A stretch of 64,000 bases of DNA from Alitta virens (GCA_932294295.1 OW028573.1:17008155-17072154); one strand, 5' to 3'. Shown: positions 1-12,207, counted from the stretch's first letter. The notes: generated from the sequence alone by a model not told the origin. Translations and numbers: made by a program.

Positions 1-3000
1 GCCTCTTTGCTAGGCCTATGACGTAAAAGTGCTTGAAATCAATTTATGACGTCACAAACTAATGTAGTTATGACGGTGGTTTTCATATTCACGGTAAAGA
101 AACCCCTGCTATTCGACACTAAATTTTATTTTAATTGTGCTAGAACTATGAAATATTTGATAAAAATTTAATTTTTAATGGACACTAAATATGGGCATTG
201 ATTTAGGTCCGCTATTTTGCACTAAACCCAATATGAATGGCTCAGTGTTCCCTAAAAAATTACCAGCTCCCTTTTATGCCCACCTTTTTTTTTTTCATAA
301 TTGTATTTTTTATTTTTCCCCCCTGGAAAACTGAAGAAAAACACTGCTTTCAAAACTGCAAAATCCACCTAAAATACCAATATGCAAAGTTATTCTGTTA
401 AATAAAGACATAAGATTTTACCCAGTGATGTTGTTTATCAACAACATGCCTTATTAATATATTTGATGGGGGCATATGAATATCATCATATATACAGTTA
501 GAAGCAGAATTATTCACCCCCCTGGAATTTGGATGAAAGTATGTCAACTATAATTCTGCACAGTACAAAAATTTCACATGCCATCATCAATATTTTCTTA
601 GAAATGACAATTCATGATATTTTGCAAATTTTAAAGTTGTTTTTCATCTGGTATGTAATACTACATGATCAATGCACATACAAAGTCTTATACATTCATA
701 TTTTAGGGTAGAGTTAATATAGTTAATACTTTCTTCACTGTGCAAGATTTTCAGCAGATCTACTCTGAATTTCCTGAAATTCATCCTGGCAAACATTTTT
801 CCTAAAATTCATCCTGGCAAACATTTTAGCCAGAAAATCATGAAATAGCTGGCTGGTGAAAAAGTGGAGGGACTTCAGTAGTGACATAACATTCGTGGAA
901 AATACAATTAAAAAAAAAAAAAGAAAGTTTCCAAACATACACCTAAATATTACTGTCTATTCAGAGGAGGCAAAAAAATGGCCCATTTTCATGAAATCGT
1001 ATTCTGTGTTAAAGTCGCTTGAATTGTAAAAGAGCCAATGATATTGCAATATTTTCATCATAAAAAATGTGACTAGAAAAAATGTTCTGAAAAGATAGCT
1101 GGATTCAACAACAGCATTAGCCCCACAGACCATAGCAACCCAATACAAATGTATCATGTGCACAGGCAAAACACTTAATAACAGCAGTAAATAAGCAAAA
1201 CATGACACATGTTCACATCCTCAAAAATTGTGATGATTGCATTTGTCATTTGTGTCCTGTGCAATGTTATAGTTGGCACATTTTCATGCAAATTCCATGG
1301 GGGTTGAATAATTCTGATTCCAACTGTATCATCTATCATCAATTAGACACTGGATGAAGTAATTAATCACATGAGAATGGCTGTTAGATGAGCCGATTTG
1401 CCTTCAAAAACTTTCGCAGTAGTTCAATTTTCCAAGTTGAAATAATGTTTTTTAGTTATCTTAAATTTTTTGAAGAGAAATTGTTATCAACAGTCATAAT
1501 AACGAACGTTGACGGTGCCATTTTTGTTAATGACGCATTCTGGGAGGATCAAAAAATGAAAACGAGTAGCTGGCAATGATGTCATAAACCAACTATGTCA
1601 CTCCAAGTGTTGTGTGATGTAATCAGTATCTATGCTCCCATAATTCTCAGTGCAAAATGGCGACGAAGTTTCATTGACCAAAATCTGAGCTGTCGTTGTT
1701 TATGGAGAACAAGTAACAATTGTCAGATCACTGCCTTCATTTCTCTTCAAAAATTAGGCTATGAGTTCCTAAAGAGTAGACAGGGAAGGTCAGTGTAGGG
1801 CTGCATTGCGACGTCATTATAGTTTGACTGCGGTAGTTTTTAGTGGCCAATCGGTCCACTCCATCTTCATGGCTGTAATTGATAACTACTTAGACGACAT
1901 TTTCTCCAAACCATCACCAAAGTAACAAGCTTCTGCTCTCAGCCTCTGCGTCCAAAAAGCTATTATTTCCAATGCCTGCTTTGATCAAAATGTTTGGATG
2001 CCATAATAAGACGATTAAAAAAGTTAGGAATGTAAATGTAAATGTGTATGGGTTTTCTGTCTGCCATCTCGATGTTTATCAAGCTCTGCCGACATAACAA
2101 TTTACACTCTTGTCAGGCCTGTTTAAGCACGAGTCTTTCTCAACTCCCCAGGGACTATACGCCCAACCTGCAGCTGTTAAGGTACACTTAGGGTCAATGC
2201 ACTCTATTATACAGCTGGATGTGGATCGCATGAGAGATAAAATTGGAGGTGCCTTGACGTTGTACTCAGTGTCTTCGCTGAGGCAAGTAAAAGACCCACC
2301 CATGGGGTAAATGTGCAACATGGTGTGGACTCCAAGCCTTATCATCTCATCGATACATATGGCTCAGACCGCTGGTCATATAAACTGACTAAGATTCAGA
2401 CCCAGCAGCATATAGACATTGACAATACAATCATATGTGCATCATAATAACAACACAAAGCACGAACATGTGTTTTTAATGAGATAGGATATTGACCTTC
2501 ATTATATTTATAACTCAAACTGATTCTGTAAAGGTAACCAGCCTGATAAGCCTTGGATTTTCTGGTCGCCACTTTTGGTTAATAAAATTACAGGTTCTGT
2601 ACAGTTCTGTGACATAAAGACTACATAAGCATGGTAAGTGTTGGTATTAGTTGTAAAATAACAATGTTAGGGGCAAGCAAGCAGTGAAGCCACAGCTCAA
2701 CTTCCCAGTTCCAACTTAAACTTCAAAGGCAATGAAACTTTGGCAGATTGCCATCTGTCAATCATCAATAGCAGGCCCATTCAATAAAATACATTTATCA
2801 TTGATTGCCTAAATCATGATCACTTTTAGCTTCTTGCTTGTCTTAGAATGCAGACATGGTAACCTTGGTTCCACCATAAACTGGGTCATCCCATTGTCAA
2901 TATGAATTAGACAAGGACTTAGTTGGCTGGGGCTGCCGACCAGATGCAGAGCAACAGACCAGCCCACTGCCTGCCTGGTAATAATCTACGCCAATTAACA

Positions 3001-4022
3001 TATTGTCCGGTACCATGATTGCACTTAGCACGAAGCCGTGTGGGCTTATTTTGTCTGACTACACTCTGCTATTAAACAGAGTTTAACATATTGATGAAAT
3101 CTCACCTTAATTTTTCAAAAAATCAGTAACAGTTGCCTTGTTATTAATCCAACTTGCACTTCGGGCCAAAATGGCGGATTTCTCGCATTTGTAAACATTA
3201 CGGCGAGAACGCCACCAATATTTATCGGATATTATATTGAATGTATATTAGATTAATCTTACCTGTCTTCTTTCTAAACATTTACAATAGTAAGGCATAG
3301 AAGAAACCTTGAAAAAGAAAATTATTAATTATTGTTGCAACGCCACCTAGTTTGGGAACCCCAAAAAGTTGGGAAATCCCTCAAAAATGACGTCATTAAG
3401 CAAAAGAGGCCTTGAGAAGAAGATAGGCGTTGAGCTGAGTGTAGAAACATGCGAAAGATATTTAATTTGTCAGAACAATCACACTGATTTGTAAGTGTTT
3501 CTGTTGTTTGTATTCCTTAAGGATTTGGCCTTGCAAAGTTAGCCGCGAGAGTCCTCTGTACTACTGTAGACCAAAATGTTTGATATTGTCATTGGATTGG
3601 CTAAGTAATACTAATGGCATGTCATTCATTCATTGAGAAACCGATTCATTCAACCATTGTGCTCCCTGAAATGCATGACCGAAAATTAGGACCCCCCTCA
3701 GATGCCTGCTGATGCATTTTTGGGAAGTCTGGTCATAGCAACTTTCCTGCACTGTAACAGTGCTAGTAGCCATATTAGTAGGCTAGGTAGTTGTGTAGGT
3801 GTGAATGCACTCTCAGCCCGCCCCGCCCCCCCCCCCCTGACCACGGGTATGCACTTAATCCATGATAGGCTATGCTAGTTAGCTTTTGTCAGTATTCAGC
3901 TAGGATTTGAATTGGGTATGGTGCACAAGAATATTAGGGCACCTAAATAATACTCATCCAGGGAGCCACAATAGTTAAAAAAATAAAAAGGGTCTTCACT
4001 TACTTTCGGGCGTAGCTCTGGC
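1..4022. other. Intergenic region without a recognised gene
   Basis: I find no exon with family similarity or a convincing splice-bounded coding stretch here. The short open frames overlap on both strands and show no domain. Visible content is a SINE-core fragment near 2,250-2,350, several TGACGTCA-type sites (47-54, around 3,388), an AAAATGGCGG motif near 3,170 of the kind found in YY1-type promoters, and a C-run near 3,826-3,838. The motif near 3,170 could mark a distal promoter of the PAQR gene, but nothing else supports that. Confidence 0.5.
2250..2350 (+). mobile_element. SINE fragment (3' core only)
   Basis: The stretch around GACCCACCCATGGGGTAAAT followed by GTGTGGACTCCAAGCCTTAT matches the 3' body of the tRNA-headed SINE that is more complete at 11,936-12,207 and 21,461-21,786. 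The tRNA-like head is not recognisable here, so this is a decayed or 5'-truncated copy. Limits are approximate. Confidence 0.6.
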
Positions 4023-4197
4023 ATGGCGCAAGGTTCGCCTGGAATGGCGCAAGGAGAGTTGGGCATGGCGCAAGGTTCGCCTGGAATGGCGCAAGGAGAG
4101 TTGGGCATGGCGCAAGGTTCGCCTGGAATGGCGCAAGGAGAGTTGGGCATGGCGCAAGGTTCGCCTGGAATGGCGCAAGGAGAGTTGGGCATGGCGC
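4023..4197. repeat. 42-bp tandem repeat, about four copies
   Basis: A 42-bp unit made of two 21-bp half-units repeats four times almost without change. Both half-units begin ATGGCGCAAGG and diverge afterwards (TTCGCCTGGA versus AGAGTTGGGC). Because 42 is a multiple of three, open frames run through it on both strands, for example a plus-strand repeat of MAQGSPG/MAQGELG. No splice or family evidence supports translation, so I call it a minisatellite. Confidence 0.9.
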
Positions 4198-4352
4198 GGC
4201 GCCATGCTCAAATGGCCTAGCTGGAATACTGACCTTTTTATCCCTCATCGAACGAAGTGACACTTTCGTTTCCGGAGCAGAACTCGAACACTAATGCACT
4301 TGCCCTAATTAAGTTTCATACAGTAATAGCCGTGTGATCAAGCTGGCAGGAG

Positions 4353-4362
4353 GTCACGTGAC
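4353..4362. promoter_or_regulatory. Palindromic E-box GTCACGTGAC
   Basis: A perfect 10-bp palindrome GTCACGTGAC, the sequence bound by USF/TFE-type bHLH-ZIP factors and the core of the CLEAR element. It lies about 830 bp upstream of the first coding exon of the PAQR gene. The identical 10-mer occurs upstream of ARFGEF at 37,927-37,936. The sequence is certain; a regulatory role is inference. Confidence 0.35.
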
Positions 4363-5189
4363 CCACGATTATTGTAGATTTCAGAAAAATGCCAATCTTG
4401 CGCATGTGCAATGGGAGCAAATAGGTACCCTTGGAAATTATCTTCACGTTATAGTACGAGATTCTCTTGGCCAACGTCATGAAGAGCGTCGTCGATTCAC
4501 AACTTTGAGATGGTTTTGCGTCGAGGAGACGCTGCAGACATCAAAGTTTATCAGTCCCACTTAAACAACCAGTGATAAGATTTCATTAAAAGACATTCAA
4601 AAACCTAAAGAAGCATTGTAACTTTGCAGACCATAGACAACAATAGATTATTACAAGTAATAGCTATCTAATATAAATATCAAAGTTGCTAAAAAATACC
4701 TGTAAAAAACATCATCTGAGGTATCCCTGTGTGCTTCCTATTGATTTGGAATTGGTTTAACATGACCAATTGTGATTGTCTTGGATGGATTAAGAGAAAC
4801 GGAAAACAGATAGTAAAATGCTAGTTCAACTACATTTGTTACAGAGGTGTCTTGAACAATGTTGATGGTGCTTGTGTACTATGTGGCCATTCACTGAGGG
4901 TTTGCTGCCGCGCAGCCTTTGTTTTTTAATGAATTAAACGCTCAAATCAGAAAGGAAATTATAAAAATCAAAAGGCACATTTGAGAATTCTCACTCAAAA
5001 ATTGCTTGAAATGTAACTTTGGGAATTTACTTGTAAAGCCTTATTATATTTACCGTTGTACAACAAAGTTTGTAGCTGTACATGATGTCCATGCATATTA
5101 TTTCACAATTACGTAAACACAATGGTTTTTTTTTTAAATACATATGTTTTTTTCTCTCTTTTTTTTTAGTATTTCAGATTAAAGCAAAA

Positions 5190-6639
5190 ATGAAGATGAA
5201 TGGAGAAATAGCAGCTGATGCACAGATGACAGAAAATGGATTTAAGAAAGGAGCTCATGGTATTTTTCATCATTAATAAAAAAAAATTAGACTATTGGAA
5301 TTGTGGTAACCAGTTAGGCACATCATTGGTCTAGCATAGTACTATGAATACTTTACCTGAATTTTAGGTCGCGATGGATCACAGTTTACACTATTTCCAA
5401 AAATTATCTTTTTTAATTTGACCTCAATTTACACTGAAATGATCGTCGACCATCATGGCCAATAAATACTAATTAATTTAACGATCTCTCAGCCCATCAG
5501 ACATCTCGAATTTTCGAAATATGGAAACACGCAAAACGTCTGAGAAGAGTTGTGACGCATCAAACGGAACCAACCACAATTCATAGTGCATGGATCCAAT
5601 TCATCTTACAATTGTGTTGTTAATTTTTCTTCCAGGTTGCACAAGTGTAAGCTGTACATTACTACCACGACCAAATACCTTGTTAAAAAAAGAAGTTCCT
5701 CTTCTCTTCCAAGAGCCTCATGTTGAAACTGGATTCCGGGCATTGCACTATCCATGGTACTACTACGTCTGCAGCGTATTTCAGGTTCACAATGAATCTA
5801 TGAATGTGTGGACTCATTTGCTGGCCACCATCCTACTGGCTAGGAAGCTTGTTATCTTCAGCGAAAAAGTGGATTTCATTGGTGATCCATACAGTTGGCC
5901 CCTGCTGGCGGGCTTTATTTCTGGACTGTTGCTTTACAGCTTTAGTTCTTTTGCTCACTGCATGCAGTCAAAGTCGGAGATGTTCCACTACACTGCATTC
6001 ATGTTTGATTATGCAGGAATAGGGCTGTATGGTCTAGGTAGTGTAATAGTCCATTTGAATTATTGTAGTGAACCTGAATTCTATGATGCTGTAAAGGGAT
6101 GGTTTGTGCCAATGGGAGCTGTTCTTGGTTTTGCCATCTATGCTTGTTGCACGGTTGCTAAAACTATGTATAAGCGACCATACCCATTTGCCAAAAAAAT
6201 CTGGCAGATGACCCCAGTTGCAAGCATTTACTGTTTGCTCATAGCACCCATAGTCCATCGTCTCTATGCATGTTTCATACATGGAGAGGACTGCAATGAG
6301 AGTATTCCTTACCATGTTAGGGAAATAATGTGGTTTGTGGTCAGTGGGTTCTTCTTTGCCACAGACATGCCTCAGAGATACATGCCTGGGAAATGTGATG
6401 TCTTTTTTCACAGCCACCAAATTTTCCACATTTGCATCATGCTGTGCACCTTGACACAGATGGACGGCATTTATGTAGATTTTTTGACCAGAAATGATGT
6501 GTTGAGATTACGACCACAACCCACATTCCTATCTGCCTTTGGACCTGTAATTTCCATTCTGGCTATAGATATATTGTGCATTTATGTCACAACTATTTGG
6601 GTTGAGAGAAATCTTGTTACAACTAAGAAAACCTCATAA
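5190..6639 (+). CDS. Membrane progestin receptor (PAQR family, mPR class)
   Basis: Two coding exons, 5190-5259 and 5636-6639, join in phase (CATG/gtattt to tcttccag/GTTGC) and give 357 residues. The family is a seven- or eight-helix plasma-membrane receptor fold for progestins, adiponectin-like ligands or ceramide turnover. Seen in the spliced protein: the EPHVETGFRALHYPW and FQVHNESMNVWTHL signatures typical of mPRs (PAQR5-9), the metal-ligand set His131, Asp148 and His284-x3-His288, and about seven hydrophobic segments. Reading straight through from an ATG at 5590 would create a false hydrophobic N terminus, because 5590-5635 is intron including the acceptor tract. The ATG at 5190 follows an acceptor (atttcag, ending 5177), so the upstream exon or exons are non-coding and not located. 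Closest subtype is probably PAQR7/8-like; I cannot separate the paralogues by eye. Confidence 0.9.
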
Positions 6640-6857
6640 ATAATTCATATTTCACTGGATACAGTCAGGATAGAAAACCGCATAAATAATTCATACTTCA
6701 CTGGATACAGTCAGGATAGAAAACCTCATAAATAATTCATATTTCACTGGATACAGTCAGGATAGAAAACCGCATAAATAATTCATACTTCACTGGATAC
6801 AGTCAGGATAGAAAACCTCATGAATAATTCATATTTCACTGGATACAGTCAGGATAA
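6628..6857. repeat. 46-bp tandem repeat with alternating unit variants
   Basis: Five consecutive 46-bp units with starts at 6628, 6674, 6720 and onward. Units alternate at two positions (AAAACCTCAT with CATATTT, then AAAACCGCAT with CATACTT), giving a 92-bp higher-order unit. The first unit begins inside the last codons of the PAQR reading frame and contains its stop codon, so the array forms the start of the 3' UTR. Confidence 0.92.
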
Positions 6858-8514
6858 GAATGTTTTTTCTAGTGTAGATGCCTTCACATGATATATATCA
6901 AGTAGATTCAGAAGTGCTGTGATTATGAGCTGCTCAAAGAACAAGGCAGATACATATGTGTTACTAGGTAAGACAGTTACATAATTCAGTCTTATTTTCG
7001 TTGGAACCTCAATCACTCATTGTTTATTTTACGTGTTTTGTGTGTTACTTCTCAAGGTCACAACTTGAGTAAATTTTGTATGTAATAATTATTTAAAGAT
7101 GTTCTCGCTGTTAGCTTTATTGCTTGAATGTCTTTTTTCTCCTGCAAAAAACTTGTGCATGACAATTTGTTGATTATCATTATCATACTGAGCTTTGAAT
7201 TATTGGTAGATAACCACTTACATAATGCATTAATATCTCTGTGATCTCGAACAGCTTATTTGTAATATTTATTCTGCAGATTTTCTTTGTATTACTCAAT
7301 TTTATGGCTTTAGATCTCTTTTGCTTAGGTTGTAAGGACATTTTTAACATACATTATATTAAACTTATTATTTTACTTGTTAATTTTATAAACTTTTCTT
7401 CCAACCATTTGGCAGCCGTGCTTTGACATGATATCTTATCATCTATAGACTAGCAAAGAAGCTTTTTTTTTTTCATTTCTAGTTTTTATCATAGCAGATT
7501 TATTTTCATATTATCAATGTAAACTTTACAGTGTTAACATAGGACATGACGTAAAAGTTGTGTGCAATTCATGAGTGTTTAGTGACTGTGATTTGTAGTA
7601 ATGCAATTCCCGTGTGACTTGTTGTGACAGTGGAAGTTTTAGTTTTGATATATACTTCATTATTGGTCATTTAAAACTCTATTGTGCAATCCTTTATTGA
7701 GCATAGCTGTTGTAGTGAAATGTTAAAACCAAAAGACATGAATAAATATTGATAGGGACCATATACTTGGCAACACTGCTAAATAGTATACATTGAAATA
7801 TATTCACATATATACAGTTAATTCGTATCCATATCTCAATTGCCATTTACACTGTATATATATATATATATGTCAAATAATTTTGAAAGATGTAATGAGG
7901 ACTTGCATGGTTAATTTAATCATTTAAATAACAAAATTTAGGTTAGATTATTCCTTTAATCCTAGAGAGAGCTCGAGTGACTTGCGTTGTTTAAATGTTG
8001 AATGGTATCAATTAAATATGTTGTTATTTGTTGTGTGAAACCCTTGTTACTGAACAAAATACAATATGATGTAAACAATTAAATGATAAATATAGACTTC
8101 AAAATCAATTGTTGTGTGTCTTGTATTTTTTGTAGTGCATGATTGAAGCGTCTGTCACACAAAACTTATTAAAAATGCTATGTCTGAATAGCATGTGAAT
8201 CTCATCCAAGGTGTTGGAGGTCTTTATCTTTTTTGGTTAGCTGATCTGCAGCAAATGAGGTTAAAGATATCTGGTTTTTTATCATATTGACTAGCCACTT
8301 CTCTGTACTAATGGGTCCTGTATCAGTGGGGTTAGCTGAGGGTGCTCACTCATCAAGTGGGTACCCCTTGCAGAACTTATGAATTTGATCAGCATAATTA
8401 ATTTGCATGTAGTTCTACATTGCTTGGCTGCACATTGGCTAAAACATATATACTGAACTTAATTTGAGCCTAAAATCAAGAATTTTCACATTAAAAAAAA
8501 AATATATATATATG
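6858..8514. other. PAQR 3' UTR and downstream intergenic sequence
   Basis: AT-rich, non-coding sequence. An AATAAA hexamer at 7741-7746 is a reasonable polyadenylation signal for the PAQR transcript, implying a 3' UTR of about 1.1 kb. A short TA microsatellite lies near 7,855-7,870. No gene seen. Confidence 0.4.
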
Positions 8515-9371
8515 TATATATAGCTTTTATTGACACTTTTTCATATCAGAAAAGATACATATGTCACATATCTACTCACTACGTCTATCTAAAACTAAAT
8601 CTAAAAAAATCTGATGTACAAGTTCTCATTATTTTATACATAATATACAGCTTAACATTTAAGGTCCCAGTTGCCACAATTTGATGTTTTCTGGACAGAG
8701 TCCTGCTCTTAAACATTCAGTATTAAGGCGAAATAATATATATAAGTACATAAAAGATAGCAAATAAAATCACAGATCAAATCACAAATACTGATTATAA
8801 TATCAATATTAGATTCAAATTTTACAAAAATATACACAAATACTGATCATAATATCACAATAAGATTCAAATTAACACAAAAAGATAAGAATGTTCACAT
8901 GTATAAAAATAAAAAAGTACCAGGCAACATTGCACTGACCCTGGCATTTGGCTCTTCTAATTTGTGTTGACAGTCATGTCAGGGAGTGTCATATCGGAGG
9001 AGCCCAGTTGTAATTAAAGTCTACATTACTTTATTTAGGAAATTACCAAGAGCATATATCATTTCAGGTTCTTTATTTGACATTAGTGCTTTAAATTGAT
9101 GTATTTTATCTAAGTTATGGAAATTTGGAATCAGTTTATTTGCTTTTAGGATTAATTGATTTCTGGGTTCTGCATAATTGTTACAAATTAAGAGACAATG
9201 TAGTTCATCTTCTACTTCATTACTATCACATTTATTACATTTTCTTTCTTCTAATGGTATTTTAGGGGTCTCATGTCTTCCGGTTTCAATTTTGAGGTTA
9301 TGTGAGCTAAGTCTAAATCTTGCTATGTTATTATAGGTTTTCTTGGGGAGGTATATAAATTTGTACTCCAT
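8515..9371 (-). mobile_element. LINE (non-LTR retrotransposon) 3' fragment
   Basis: The minus-strand frame 9371-9021 encodes the C-terminal end of a reverse-transcriptase polyprotein: FRLSSHNLKIETGRH, then a C-x2-C-x9-H-x4-C zinc knuckle (RKCNKCDSNEVEDELHCLLIC), then a short helical tail and stop. This knuckle is the usual C terminus of many LINE second reading frames. After the stop, about 500 bp of AT-rich 3' UTR runs to an AATAAA (minus strand, 8526-8531) and a TA/T-rich tail near 8,495-8,520. The reverse-transcriptase and endonuclease domains are missing upstream, as expected for 5' truncation. The clade cannot be assigned from this fragment. Confidence 0.75.
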
Positions 9372-9690
9372 CCCCCCGGGATTAGCGCCCAGCTCAGAAC
9401 ATATATCTCATATTTAATGTTTCACCCCCCCCCCCCCTCCTCATAATTGCAAATGCGCCACTGATGTTGTCTATGCTAGAACTACTATTGAATGAAAATT
9501 GTCATTCTAGAGCAGAGAGGAGAGACCGCTTAATCTGATGGCTGTATTTTTTAGTTTTTCTGCTAGATGTCACTACACGCAAGAAACGTTGCAACGGCAA
9601 GCACCCAGTTGATGTAGTGTTTCACACTTTTTGACTGTTGACTGCTCGTGACGAAAAGCTGTTTGTAGTGGCTTTGCTAGAAGTTCAGTA

Positions 9691-10749
9691 ATGGCTGCAA
9701 AGAACATTCCTGCAGTCTACAGGAAACTGATAGCTGTTAAATTGACTCAGAAGTTCAGGGAAGCAGTGAAAGTAGTGTCTGCTGACCTGCACCAGCCTGC
9801 AGCAGATGAAGTTATCATTAAAAACAAATTCGTGGGCATCAATGCATCTGATATAAACTTCACTGCTGGCAGGTATTTCACATCAGCTCAGCCACCCTTC
9901 GATGTAGGGTTTGAAGGAGTTGGAGAAGTTGTGATGAAGGGAGATCAGTGCGGAGAAATCAAAATAGGCCAGCCTGTGGCTTACATGAACAATGGAGCAT
10001 TTGCAGAGTATATTTCCCTCCCTAAGAAACTGGCTATACCTTTGCCTATGCCACATGCTAAGCCTGAGATAATATCCCTCTTGGTCAGTGGATTGACTGC
10101 TGCAATTAGCCTAGACAGAGTCGGAGAGATTAAAATGGGGGAAAAGGTTCTTGTCACGGCTGCCGCAGGAGGAACTGGACAGTTTGCAGTTCAGTGGGCA
10201 AAGAAAGCAGGGTGCCATGTTATAGGCACTTGCTCCACCGATGAAAAAGTGGAGTTGTTGAAAAAGCTTGGTTGCGATCGACCCATTAACACGAACAAGG
10301 AGAACATGAGAGATGTCTTGAGAAGTGAATATGCATCGGGTGTTGATGTGGTTTATGAGACTATTGGCGGTGATGTTTTCGATACCTGTGTTGACAGTCT
10401 TGCCAAGAAAGGTAGACTGATTGTGATTGGATATATTAAAGGCTATGAAACTGAAGCAGGCTTTGCAAAGAGCAAAACTGCAACATTGCCTGCAAAACTG
10501 CTAGCTAAGTCATCAAGCATTCGTGGTTTTATGGTGTTTGATTATGCCGAAAGCTATCAGCCATATCTTGGAAAACTTCTACAGTCATACTTGGATGGTT
10601 CAATTCAGGCTACTGTGGATAATGGTGTCAATGATCCAAAGGGACCCTTCAAGGGACTTGAATCCATTGTAGATGCTGTTGAATACCTTTACACCAGAAA
10701 GAGTAGAGGAAAAATAGTTGTTGAAATACCTCACAATGACATTGTGTAG
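9691..10749 (+). CDS. ZADH2: Prostaglandin reductase 3-like (ZADH2) medium-chain reductase
   Basis: An uninterrupted 352-residue frame. The family is the zinc-independent quinone-oxidoreductase branch of medium-chain dehydrogenases; vertebrate ZADH2/PTGR3 reduces 15-keto-prostaglandins with NADPH. Visible features: N-terminal GroES-like catalytic domain with FVGINASDINFTAGRY (48-62) and FEGVGEV, then a Rossmann domain with the nucleotide loop AAAGGTGQFA (157-166) and GCHVIGTC after it. Structural-zinc cysteines of classical alcohol dehydrogenases are absent, as expected. The start ATG has a good context (agtaATGG) and matches the family N terminus. Human ZADH2 is about 25 residues longer. The C terminus (NDIV) is not a peroxisomal PTS1. 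The gene has no introns inside the coding region, unlike its neighbours, but shows no poly-A tail or decay, so it is probably functional. Confidence 0.9.
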   Translation: MAAKNIPAVYRKLIAVKLTQKFREAVKVVSADLHQPAADEVIIKNKFVGINASDINFTAGRYFTSAQPPFDVGFEGVGEVVMKGDQCGEIKIGQPVAYMNNGAFAEYISLPKKLAIPLPMPHAKPEIISLLVSGLTAAISLDRVGEIKMGEKVLVTAAAGGTGQFAVQWAKKAGCHVIGTCSTDEKVELLKKLGCDRPINTNKENMRDVLRSEYASGVDVVYETIGGDVFDTCVDSLAKKGRLIVIGYIKGYETEAGFAKSKTATLPAKLLAKSSSIRGFMVFDYAESYQPYLGKLLQSYLDGSIQATVDNGVNDPKGPFKGLESIVDAVEYLYTRKSRGKIVVEIPHNDIV

Positions 10750-11690
10750 AAAATATATATTTCTGTAAAGCATTGGAAATGTGCTTGGTTTAGTTTGCAA
10801 ATTGACTTTTATAAAGTGCCAATATCTTTATCAATCTAGTTAGAAGTATTTTACAAAATGTTGTTGATACTTGAAGTTGGTTATTTTAATGAGCAACTTG
10901 GTTAGCATATATAAAATATTTAGATCACCTGTATTTTATGCTTTGATTCTTAACTGCTTAATGTTGATTAATCCTCATTGCAGGAATTATACCATATGGT
11001 ATAGTTGCACTAGATATTCACAGTTATAACATTAAACAATTCTGAAATTGCTGTATGTTAATTGCATAAATTTCATCCAAGATATGAAAAAAAACAAAAA
11101 TATACCATTGGTATCATTCAACATTCAAACAATGCGAAGCACGACATGCACATTGTGAAGCCCTCAGCCACCCACCTTTGAAATCATGCAAGGTCTAAAG
11201 ATGCGTTCAAACTGTCACGGCTAGGCATGGCGAGGGAGCGCAGATGAAAAAAAAAATACTCTTGCTCATCCTTGGCCATACGTAATTCACTCGCCAAACG
11301 ATATACAGATACTTGTGTTAATCCGTAGAACGCTCCTTTAGCGCTAAAACATCCGTGACCATCGATCCTTGGAGAGGGCAAACATTTTTAAACATGGTTA
11401 AAAAATTGGTGGACATTCTACGGATAAAATTGTTAACTTTTAAACATGAATCACTCAGGAGTCAATTGGCGAGAATTCTACGTACGTGCTTGGCCATCGA
11501 ACACTTGTCGAAAGAATTTATATGTGATTAATGAGCCACGAGTGAGCGCTTATAGTCCCTTTTTTACTTCCGTGGTCACTCGTAGGTCTTCTCTGTGATA
11601 GTGTGAACTTTCATGACGGTTGATTTGAGTTGTAGGGCTCTATTTATAATAAGTATTCATACTGTTAGTAGGCCTCTAATCCTCAATTGA
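10750..11690. other. ZADH2 3' flank, no gene seen
   Basis: AT-rich non-coding sequence. The minus-strand open frame at 11,184-11,381 has no recognisable domain or splice context. No clear repeat unit was found before the satellite begins near 11,690. Confidence 0.4.
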
Positions 11691-11935
11691 TAAAACAATA
11701 TTGCAAAGGGCCCTCTTTCATGAGAAGCCTGGGGCCCTACCCGGCGGCCCTAGTCCTGAACTGAACACTAGAGAGTCCATTTATAAGTTATAGGAAAGAG
11801 CCCTCTTTCTTTAGAATCTTGACCTATGGTAACAGGTCCCTCAATGTGACTTGATACTAGGGCCCTAGCAAACCCTAAATTAACAATGAGCAATCCATTG
11901 TATAACTATGTTGGAAAGGGCTCTCTTTCTTAAGA

Positions 11936-12207
11936 GCAGCTGGGTGGTAAGACGCTCGCCTGCTCCTCTGAAGGACCCGGGTTCAATCCCAGGCCTGGGC
12001 ACCAGTCATAAGCAACATCCCAGCTGGATATCGTTCGGATGAGACATTAAATTGGCAGTCCCTTGTACTCTGTGTCTGTGTTGGTAAAAGATCCCACTCA
12101 TGGGGTAAATGTGTAACATGGATGGACTCTTCTACTCACTCACCTCATCAATCAACCCTCAATAGGAGTAAGAACTTGCCTTAGCTGCACTTCCACATCT
12201 ATCTGTC
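11936..12207 (+). mobile_element. tRNA-derived SINE with 9-bp target duplication
   Basis: The head GGTAAGACGCTCGCCTGC and the GGACCCGGGTTCAATCCCAG stretch match RNA polymerase III box A and box B of a tRNA-derived SINE. The body carries CCACTCATGGGGTAAATGTG and the 3' end carries a short ATCTATCTGTCT tail. The element is flanked by TTCTTAAGA at 11927-11935 and 12208-12216, a 9-bp target-site duplication inside the satellite. It is not an active tRNA gene because no cloverleaf closes around the A and B boxes. Confidence 0.88.

Noticed and set aside
3896..4263. Minus-strand reading frames across the 42-bp repeat
   Set aside because: All frames are open because the unit length is divisible by three; no domain, start context or splice support.
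5590..5635. Signal-peptide-like start of the PAQR frame (MDPIHLTIVLLIFLPG)
   Set aside because: It is the polypyrimidine tract and acceptor of the preceding intron; the spliced exon at 5190 joins in phase.
11936..11990. Possible tRNA gene (box A and box B present)
   Set aside because: No acceptor-stem pairing or anticodon arm closes around the boxes, the sequence recurs with a SINE body, and target duplications flank it.
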